Source: Bifidobacterium breve
Lineage (GTDB): Bacteria; Actinomycetota; Actinomycetes; S36-B12
Assembly (NCBI GenBank): GCA_943328365.2
Contig: CALPZT020000023.1
Span: 1-10,994, forward strand
DNA length: 10,994 bases
Direction: 5' to 3'
Shown: piece by piece, positions 6,446 to 10,994 of the stretch
Position numbering within the stretch: the stretch's first letter is position 1
Layout: every line of letters begins with the position of its first letter
Notes under the pieces: generated by a model
Told to the model about the DNA's origin: nothing
Seen by the model: only the letters and a program-made list of their open reading frames with translations
Databases searched by the model: none
Made by a program: the position numbers and the translations under genes

Positions 6446-7381
6446 GTGACCTCACTCACCGCCCGGATCAAGGCAGCCGGAGGGCGCGTCAACGACGCGC
6501 CCTCCGGTGGCCGTGCACCAGGTGAGCCGAGTCGCATCGGCTACCTGTACATCCTTCCCGCGGTCATCATCTATGGCCTGTTCGTGTTCGCGCCATTCCT
6601 GCACTCCATTTACCTGTCGCTCTTCGATTGGGATGGCGTGTCGCCGATGGAGTTCGTCGGGCTGAAGAACTACGGGGCCATCTGGACGAACCCGATCTTC
6701 CGCAGCGCGTTCGTCCATTCCCTTGAACTCGTCTTCTTCTACACGGTCCTTCCTCTGGCCATCGGGCTGGTCCTCGTCAGCGCGATCCAGAGAACACGGG
6801 TGCGGGGCACTGCATTCTTTCGAACCGCGCTCTTTATTCCTTACGTCATTGCCCCGACCGTGATCGCCGTTATCTGGCGGTGGATTCTCGCCCCCAAGGG
6901 ACCGCTCAACTCCGCCCTCGATGCAGTCGGACTTGAAGCGATTTCTCGTCCGTGGCTCGGCGACTTCACCTTCGCGCTGCCCAGCGTCGGGATGGTAGGC
7001 ACCTGGGTGATGTTCGGGCTCGTGCTCGCCCTGCTCCTCGCCGGAGTCCAGAAGATTCCCCAGGAGCGCTACGAGGCCGCCCGCGTTGACGGCGCCGGCC
7101 GCTGGATGGAATTTCGCGCGGTGACCCTGCCCGGCCTGCGATACGAGATCACAGTGGTGCTCGTGCTCACCGTGACGTCTGCGCTGCGCAACTTCGACAT
7201 CATCTACGTGATGACGTCAGGCGGCCCGGGATACGCGACAGTCGTTCCGAGCTACCTCGTCTACCAACAGGCGTTCAAGGTCGGTGCCGTCGGAGCCGCG
7301 GCGGCAATGGGTGCCGTCCTCGTCATCCTCACAATCGTGGTGAACCTTCTCGTCGCAAGGGGCGGCAGGGGAGCATCGTGA
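6446..7381 (+). CDS. Carbohydrate ABC transporter permease, MalF/UgpA type
   Basis: The protein has 311 residues with about six transmembrane helices. The first is at about 32-55 (YLYILPAVIIYGLFVFAP), preceded by a 30-residue cytoplasmic tail rich in Gly and Arg. The EAA loop that docks on the ATPase is clear: YEAARVDGAGRWMEF (209-223) followed by VTLPGLR. The FDWDG segment after helix 1 and the NFDIIYVMTSGGPG block (239-252) are typical of the MalF/UgpA half of sugar importers. The GTG at 6446 directly follows the lipoprotein stop (6443-6445); no other start codon exists in frame before the first helix, and the only ribosome site is GGAAGG about a dozen bases upstream. The early coding region contains a strong hairpin (6477-6507). 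Its 3' end overlaps the next gene by GTGA. Confidence 0.94.
   Translation: MTSLTARIKAAGGRVNDAPSGGRAPGEPSRIGYLYILPAVIIYGLFVFAPFLHSIYLSLFDWDGVSPMEFVGLKNYGAIWTNPIFRSAFVHSLELVFFYTVLPLAIGLVLVSAIQRTRVRGTAFFRTALFIPYVIAPTVIAVIWRWILAPKGPLNSALDAVGLEAISRPWLGDFTFALPSVGMVGTWVMFGLVLALLLAGVQKIPQERYEAARVDGAGRWMEFRAVTLPGLRYEITVVLVLTVTSALRNFDIIYVMTSGGPGYATVVPSYLVYQQAFKVGAVGAAAAMGAVLVILTIVVNLLVARGGRGAS
6477..6507 (+). repeat. Perfect 14-bp inverted repeat (RNA hairpin) at the lipoprotein-permease junction
   Basis: The arm CCGGAGGGCGCGTC (6477-6490), loop AAC and complementary arm GACGCGCCCTCCGG (6494-6507) form a perfect, very GC-rich stem. It starts 32 bases after the lipoprotein stop and falls in codons 11-21 of the permease, in the poorly conserved tail before the first membrane helix. 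No run of T follows, so it is not a standard terminator. Known sugar ABC operons (malE-malF) place hairpins after the binding-protein gene to protect its mRNA end and lower permease output; a similar role here is inference. Confidence 0.8.
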
Positions 7382-8199
7382 CAGGACGCGCAGATCGCCT
7401 CTGGGGATACGGGCTTTTGGTGATCGCCACCATCGTCGCGCTCGCGCCCGTCGTCGGCGTCCTCATTCTCTCGCTCGGCGAATCAGGGCGCGTCGGCGCC
7501 CAGATCGATATTGCGAATGCAAACAACTGGGGCAACTTCGCGGAAGTGTGGTCGAAGGGCGGATTCTCGTCCTCGATGATGACAAGTGCTGTCATCACCA
7601 TCACTGTCGTGCTGGTCTCCGTGTGCCTGAGCGTTCCGGCTGGCTATGGATTCGCGTTGATGTCCTTCAAGGGGCGCTCGTGGATCTTCTACCTGTTCGT
7701 GCTCGGCATTCTCATCCCGATTGAGGCCATGATCATCCCCCTCTACTTCGATCTCCGATCAGTGAACCTTGCCAATAGCTACCTGGGCGTCATCCTGCCG
7801 GAGATCGGCTTCTCAGTCGCGTTCGGAGTGTTCTGGATGCGTGCCTACTTCATTCAGTCAGCACGCTCGCTCGTGGAGGCCGCCTGGCTCGACGGGGCCA
7901 ACTCGTGGCAGACGCTCACGCGAATCCTCGTGCCCCTCGCTCGACCGCAGATGCTCACCCTGAGCGTGCTCTTCTTCGTCTGGAATTGGAACGACTTCTT
8001 GTTGCCACTCATCATGCTCTCCGGATCTGACCTGCAGACCGCTCCCATGAGCCTGGTGTTCTTCGTCGGACAACGATCGACTGACTACGCGTACCTGGCC
8101 GCAGCCGCCATCATCACGATCACTCCGGTGATCATCGTGTTCGTCGCACTGCAAAAGAGTTTCACCCGCGGGCTTCTCGCGGGTGCCGTGAAGGAATAG
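7378..8199 (+). CDS. Carbohydrate ABC transporter permease, MalG/UgpE type
   Basis: The protein has 273 residues and about six transmembrane helices, starting with YGLLVIATIVALAPVVGVLI (11-30). The EAA loop reads VEAAWLDGANSWQTL (166-180), followed by RILVPLARPQ, as in the MalG half of carbohydrate importers. FFVWNWNDFLLPLI (199-212) and the C-terminal SFTRGLLAGAVKE are family hallmarks. The GTG at 7378 overlaps the first permease stop (GTGA), so the two subunits are coupled and should form a heterodimer. No ABC ATPase lies in the window, as is common in actinobacterial sugar loci, where one shared MsiK/UgpC-type ATPase powers several importers. An 8-bp hairpin (8163-8185) sits in the last codons. 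Confidence 0.95.
   Translation: MTGRADRLWGYGLLVIATIVALAPVVGVLILSLGESGRVGAQIDIANANNWGNFAEVWSKGGFSSSMMTSAVITITVVLVSVCLSVPAGYGFALMSFKGRSWIFYLFVLGILIPIEAMIIPLYFDLRSVNLANSYLGVILPEIGFSVAFGVFWMRAYFIQSARSLVEAAWLDGANSWQTLTRILVPLARPQMLTLSVLFFVWNWNDFLLPLIMLSGSDLQTAPMSLVFFVGQRSTDYAYLAAAAIITITPVIIVFVALQKSFTRGLLAGAVKE
8163..8185 (+). repeat. 8-bp inverted repeat near the 3' end of the second permease
   Basis: CACCCGCG (8163-8170), a 7-base loop and CGCGGGTG (8178-8185) can pair perfectly, ending 11 bases before the permease stop. It encodes part of the conserved TRGLLAGA tail, so the symmetry may be partly forced by the protein. It could still act as an mRNA 3'-end stabiliser between the permease and dehydrogenase cistrons. 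Confidence 0.45.
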
Positions 8200-8216
8200 A
8201 AGGAGGGAGTCCGAAC

Positions 8217-9323
8217 ATGTCTGAACGCGTGAAGATTGGCGTCCTAGGACTGGGCAGCGTTTTCGAGAAGTACGGACGGAACCTCGCATCGCTGCGGGAG
8301 CAGGGTCGAGTTGAGATCACGGCCATTCACGACCCGAACGGCGACCGCATGGCCGCCGCCGCTGCCCAATTCCCCGAGTCGAGCCAGTGCCGCACTCCAC
8401 GCGACGTCATTGACCGGGGTGACGTCGATGCTGTCCTGGTGCTCACGAGCATGAACGAGCACGGCACCCTGACCCGCCAGGCGTTCGAAGGCGGAAAGCA
8501 CGTCCTCGTGGAAAAGCCCATGGCCACGACGATGCATGAGGCCCAGGCGCTCGTCGATCTTGGTCGAGACAGTGACCTGCGGCTCGTCTGCGCCCCTCAC
8601 GTCCTGCTCTCCCCCACGTATCGCGAAATGCATGCGCGTCTGGCATCGGGCGCAATCGGCGACGTCAAGCTTGCCCGGGCCCTCTACGGCTGGTCAGGGC
8701 CCACCTGGGGGGAGTGGTTCTATCGACCCGGTGGAGGCGCACTCTTCGACCTCGGGGTCTACAACGTCACGAGCCTGTGCGGATTCCTCGGTTCAGTCCG
8801 TCGGGTGACAGCCCTCGTCGGGACCGCGGTCAAGGAGCGCCTCGTCAACGGAAGCCTCATGACTTCCAAGGCCGATGACAATGCCCAGGTTCTTCTTGAC
8901 TTCGGGAACGAGGTCTATGCCTGCGTCACCACGGGATTCACGATTCAAAAGTACGGACGCGCCCCTGCCATCGAACTCTATGGGCTCAGCGGAACGATGA
9001 ACATGCTCGGCGACGACTGGGCCCCTCGTGGCTTCGAAGAGTGGCGCAACGACGGAGGGTGCTGGGAGCTGTACGACGAGACCGACCCAAACTGGCCGTG
9101 GTCAGATGGAGTGAATCACCTCGTGTCGTGCATCGAGCAGGGCCTCCCGAGCGTCACCAGACCCGAGCAGGCATTCCATGTGCTCGAGGTCATGCTCGCG
9201 GCCTTGGATTCGGCGTCCGAGGGCCGGGCCATCGACATTCACAGTGAATTTCCGGCGCCTGACTACTCCCGACATGCGTGGCCTCACATCGATCCACGAC
9301 GCCTTCATGACCGCAGCAGTTAG
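8217..9323 (+). CDS. Gfo/Idh/MocA-family NAD(P)-dependent oxidoreductase (second copy)
   Basis: The protein has 368 residues. The Rossmann start KIGVLGLGSVFEKYG (6-20) is followed by DVDAVLVLTSMNEHG and the signature VEKPMA, with K100 in EKP. CAPHVLLSPTY (125-135) and GGGALFDLGVYN (172-183) are the active-site strands; the usual DxGxH has Tyr182 instead of His, as in some glucose-fructose-oxidoreductase-like members. The C-terminus (about 120-340) is the mixed sheet substrate domain, with a Trp-rich stretch (about 258-295) that may line the pocket. A strong ribosome site AGGAGGGAG (8201-8209) precedes the ATG. It is the last gene of the rightward unit, 17 bases after the permease. A second oxidation, or reduction of a keto intermediate back to a hydroxyl at another carbon, would fit the pairing with the first copy; the exact substrate is unknown. 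Confidence 0.93.
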   Translation: MSERVKIGVLGLGSVFEKYGRNLASLREQGRVEITAIHDPNGDRMAAAAAQFPESSQCRTPRDVIDRGDVDAVLVLTSMNEHGTLTRQAFEGGKHVLVEKPMATTMHEAQALVDLGRDSDLRLVCAPHVLLSPTYREMHARLASGAIGDVKLARALYGWSGPTWGEWFYRPGGGALFDLGVYNVTSLCGFLGSVRRVTALVGTAVKERLVNGSLMTSKADDNAQVLLDFGNEVYACVTTGFTIQKYGRAPAIELYGLSGTMNMLGDDWAPRGFEEWRNDGGCWELYDETDPNWPWSDGVNHLVSCIEQGLPSVTRPEQAFHVLEVMLAALDSASEGRAIDIHSEFPAPDYSRHAWPHIDPRRLHDRSS

Positions 9324-9411
9324 CTTCGGGTGACCATCGGAGTCGCGACTGAGATCTTCTGGCGACATCCGGAATGCTCGATGGTTGAGATTCGGCGCGG
9401 TGGGGTAAACC
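9324..9411. other. Short intergenic region ending the catabolic locus
   Basis: These 88 bases separate the sugar locus from the RsbW-like gene. They hold a perfect 10-base palindrome AGTCGCGACT (9341-9350). I see no hairpin with a T-run, so no intrinsic terminator can be supported. GGTGGGG at 9399-9405 is the likely ribosome site of the next gene. No clear promoter boxes were found. Confidence 0.5.
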
Positions 9412-9924
9412 TTGACCATGGAACCCGCGGGCAACTGGACTCTGCCCCCCGACACCACGGCACCCGGCGTCGCACGTCGCATCGTCGCGAGCGCGCTCAC
9501 CTCATGGCGTGACCCGGATGACGCCGTGCTTGTCGCATCTGAACTTGTCACGAACGCCGTGCAGCATGGCCTGCCGCCCATCGAATTCAACCTCCACCTT
9601 GGCACTGGCCGGCTTCGCCTGACCGTTTCGAATGCAGTTGGGACCACGTTGAGCGTGCCTCGAATCGTCGCCCCTGGCGCCGATGACCCCGATGGGCGGG
9701 GACTGGCAATCGTCGAGACCCTCAGTACTGAATGGGGCTGGTCCGATACTGACCGGATGGTCAGCGTGTGGGCCGAACTCAACGACTCAACGGTCATAGA
9801 CATCGCGGCGATGTCCGGCACGCACAACTGTCACCGTGAGACTCGTGTCGAGTATTTCGTAGATGACACGGTCATCACTCACGCGGATTCGCCAGGCCAA
9901 CTCTTCCCCCGCAAGCTTCCTTGA
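9412..9924 (+). CDS. RsbW/SpoIIAB-like ATP-binding protein with an antisense-derived tail
   Basis: The protein has 170 residues. The GHKL ATPase N-box is VASELVTNAVQHG (41-53, E44 and N48) and the lid/G2 region is DPDGRGLAIVETLSTEWGW (92-110). This is the stand-alone HATPase_c_2 family common in actinobacteria, several members of which are anti-sigma-factor kinases. The G1 Asp that normally reads the adenine appears replaced by Asn74 (VSNAVG for V.D.G), so nucleotide binding may be reduced. The usual domain ends near residue 124 (MVSVWAEL); the last 45 residues are encoded antisense to the RelE-type toxin gene and look unlike any family tail. The start is either TTG 9412, six bases after GGTGGGG, or ATG 9418, twelve bases after it; I kept 9412. 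No anti-anti-sigma or sigma gene is adjacent, so the partner is unknown. Confidence 0.82.
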   Translation: MTMEPAGNWTLPPDTTAPGVARRIVASALTSWRDPDDAVLVASELVTNAVQHGLPPIEFNLHLGTGRLRLTVSNAVGTTLSVPRIVAPGADDPDGRGLAIVETLSTEWGWSDTDRMVSVWAELNDSTVIDIAAMSGTHNCHRETRVEYFVDDTVITHADSPGQLFPRKLP

Positions 9925-10047
9925 TCCGCGGGGGCGCGGTTGCCCACCTAAATCGGCGATGGCATCGAGCACCCGGCTTTGCACCGGCCGCGGGAGTCTT
10001 GTGATGTGACGAGCAGCCCCCACGGTGAACTGGACGAGATAGGTCAT
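9787..10047 (-). CDS. RelE/ParE-family toxin of a type II toxin-antitoxin pair
   Basis: The protein has 86 residues and complete RelE architecture: an N-terminal strand YLVQFTVGAARHI, helices ITRLPRPVQSRVLDAIADL, then PRPRGSRKLAGEELAWRIRVSDDRVIYEI (37-65), and the C-terminal VVRAGHRRDVYDR. Arg53/Arg55/Arg60, His79/Arg80 and Tyr84 lie where RelE-type mRNA interferases keep their catalytic and RNA-contacting residues, so the toxin looks active and would cut ribosome-bound mRNA. The ATG at 10047 overlaps the antitoxin stop (ATGA), the standard coupled arrangement. Its last 138 bases overlap the 3' end of the convergent RsbW-like gene. Confidence 0.92.
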   Translation of the reverse strand: MTYLVQFTVGAARHITRLPRPVQSRVLDAIADLGGQPRPRGSRKLAGEELAWRIRVSDDRVIYEILDTSLTVTVVRAGHRRDVYDR

Positions 10048-10307
10048 GAACGCAATTCGCGCCGAAGTTCTTCGAGGGAAACGCGCGTGCCATCGTCCTG
10101 TGCCTTCGCAGCCCGAAAGGCGGCGACATCCTGTGCGTCCTCGAATGCTTCAAGTGCCTCGAGGTCGCTCACGCTCACAAGTACGGCCGCCAACCTTCCA
10201 TTGCGGGTCACACCGATCCGCTCACCCGCGTGCATCGTCCCCCCCAGCACATCGGCTAGGTTCCCCCGCAACTCACGGGTCGTCACTTCACTCGAAAGTG
10301 TCTCCAT
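10044..10307 (-). CDS. Phd/YefM-family antitoxin
   Basis: The protein has 87 residues. The N-terminus, SEVTTRELRGNLADVL, followed by GERIGVTRNGRLAAVLVSVSDLEALE, is the DNA-binding Phd/YefM fold; the C-terminal stretch (about 55-87, acidic and helical, with SLEELRRELRS) is the toxin-wrapping part. It should neutralise the RelE-type toxin and, with it, repress the shared promoter. The ATG at 10307 is chosen because the Phd/YefM fold begins there; the much longer upstream frame is the antisense of unrelated sequence. The ribosome site is weak. Candidate operator sequences lie just upstream at 10316-10340. Confidence 0.92.
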   Translation of the reverse strand: METLSSEVTTRELRGNLADVLGGTMHAGERIGVTRNGRLAAVLVSVSDLEALEAFEDAQDVAAFRAAKAQDDGTRVSLEELRRELRS

Positions 10308-10365
10308 GGCCACAATGTACCGAAGATGACTTTGCGTACACATATGCATGTTTGTCGTCATCTGG
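10308..10365 (-). promoter_or_regulatory. Candidate promoter/operator of the toxin-antitoxin operon
   Basis: This 58-base gap lies between the nuclease gene and the antitoxin. It holds an inverted pair TGTAC (10316-10320) and GTACA (10336-10340), 15 bases apart, so centres are about two helical turns apart. Each hexamer (TGTACC, CGTACA) differs by one base from TGTACA, the core of YefM-YoeB operators. The nearby ACATATGCATGT (10339-10350) has 4-base symmetric arms. TACATT on the minus strand could be a -10 box, but it lies close to the start codon. Assignment is inference. Confidence 0.45.
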
Positions 10366-10994
10366 TCAGGCGGGTAGGGGTGCTTCGTCGTCAGCGACCG
10401 GCAGGCCAGACCACGGATCCTTCTTCGGGGCCGAAGCAGCCCCAGCCGGGCACCAGTCGCGCATATCGCACCAGCCGCACAGTGGGCCGGGCCTCGGCGG
10501 AAACACCTCGTCAAGACTCGCGCCAGCACGCTGCTCCTCCTCCGCCTGAGTCATTTCTCCGGCGATCTGAACGACCCGGCCGATCTGCCGGTCGAGGGTC
10601 TGCGGCTCGTACACATGGGTGGCCACCACTCCGCTCGGGATGTGATGGAGCTCAACCTGCGTGCACGGCCGGCGCAGCGACCGCTCGACGCAGACCGCGT
10701 AGATCGCGAGCGCGAAAGATCCGCGGGCATCGTCGCTCGACGGGATGCGCTTGCCGGTCTTGTAGTCGACGACGACGAGCGACTCCGGATCGCCGACTCC
10801 GGGATCGAGCCGGTCGATGCGACCGTTGAACGAGATGCCCGGTGCAAGGGCGGCGAGGCTGCGTTCGACGCTGTGAGGCGTGAACCCAGGATCGAGCCCC
10901 GAGAGGTACGCCCACACCATCGCCGCCGCGGCCGACTGCCACTGCCCGCTCTGCTCCGCATCGCGGAAGCCGCCCTGCTGCCAGTGCTCGCGCA
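10366..10994 (-). CDS. RecB-like PD-(D/E)XK nuclease, C-terminal part (gene runs off the right edge)
   Basis: The 209 visible residues continue in frame to the right edge (…HWQQGGFRDAEQSGQWQ…), so the ATG at 10920 is internal and the true start is outside. The nuclease motifs are GRIDRLD and LVVVDYKTGK (Asp and Lys of the metal and catalytic site), followed by a FALAIYA helix where the Q of a QxxxY motif is not kept. Near the C-terminus CGWCDMRDWCP gives C-x2-C-x5-C, three of the four Cys of an Fe-S cluster as in AddB and Cas4-type nucleases; the fourth would be upstream. Stand-alone RecB-family exonucleases of this shape are common in actinobacteria and presumably act in DNA repair. No helicase partner is visible. 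Confidence 0.9.
   Translation of the reverse strand, partial: REHWQQGGFRDAEQSGQWQSAAAAMVWAYLSGLDPGFTPHSVERSLAALAPGISFNGRIDRLDPGVGDPESLVVVDYKTGKRIPSSDDARGSFALAIYAVCVERSLRRPCTQVELHHIPSGVVATHVYEPQTLDRQIGRVVQIAGEMTQAEEEQRAGASLDEVFPPRPGPLCGWCDMRDWCPAGAASAPKKDPWSGLPVADDEAPLPA

Noticed and set aside
6477..6507. Hairpin as a classical intrinsic terminator
   Set aside because: No T-run follows and the permease frame continues through it; kept only as a possible attenuator or stabiliser.
9324..9411. Terminator after the second dehydrogenase
   Set aside because: No stem followed by a T-run could be found, so no terminator is annotated although one would be expected functionally.
9102..9827. Leftward frame of 241 codons
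   Set aside because: Antisense to the end of the second dehydrogenase and the RsbW-like gene; no motifs recognised.

Overview
The window reads as a chromosomal stretch from a high-G+C Gram-positive bacterium, most likely an actinobacterium. The support is GC-rich third codon positions, frequent GTG starts, a Ser/Ala-rich lipoprotein linker, a stand-alone RsbW-type ATPase, an actinobacterial-style RecB-like nuclease with a Cys cluster, and a sugar ABC importer with no ATPase gene of its own. I cannot assign a genus. Coding density is very high: no gene-free stretch reaches 300 bases, the largest gap is the ~105-base divergent control region near 2005-2109, and I saw no tRNA, rRNA, IS element or CRISPR array.

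Region 1 (1-9323) is one sugar or polyol utilisation locus arranged as two divergent transcription units. Leftward from about 2004 run a HutC-type GntR repressor, a two-domain cupin protein and a ROK-family sugar kinase that runs off the left edge. Rightward from about 2110 run a Gfo/Idh/MocA dehydrogenase, an IolE-like TIM-barrel isomerase/dehydratase, a NagB-fold protein, a substrate-binding lipoprotein, two permeases and a second Gfo/Idh/MocA dehydrogenase. Most junctions are 4-base ATGA/GTGA overlaps or very short gaps, so each arm is probably one operon. The control region holds a perfect TTGACA box and repeated TTGGT/ACCAA half-sites resembling DasR/NagR-type operators.

The proposed logic is inference. 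The lipoprotein and permeases import a sugar, cyclitol or amino sugar using a shared ATPase encoded elsewhere. The two NAD(P)-dependent dehydrogenases and the IolE-like enzyme oxidise and isomerise or dehydrate it. The ROK kinase and NagB-fold protein act on the sugar or its phosphate, and the cupin may be an isomerase or epimerase. The GntR protein senses an intermediate. This enzyme set matches no catabolic pathway I can name. The NagB-fold protein has Pro where the catalytic Glu of glucosamine-6-phosphate deaminase should be, so the chemistry may be new.

Region 2 (9324-10994) is unrelated: an RsbW-like ATPase gene (rightward) whose 3' end runs 138 bases into a convergent RelE-type toxin gene, the toxin's Phd/YefM-type antitoxin, and the C-terminal part of a RecB-like PD-(D/E)XK nuclease, the last three all leftward. 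The tail of the ATPase looks like an accident of the toxin-antitoxin pair arriving at its 3' end.
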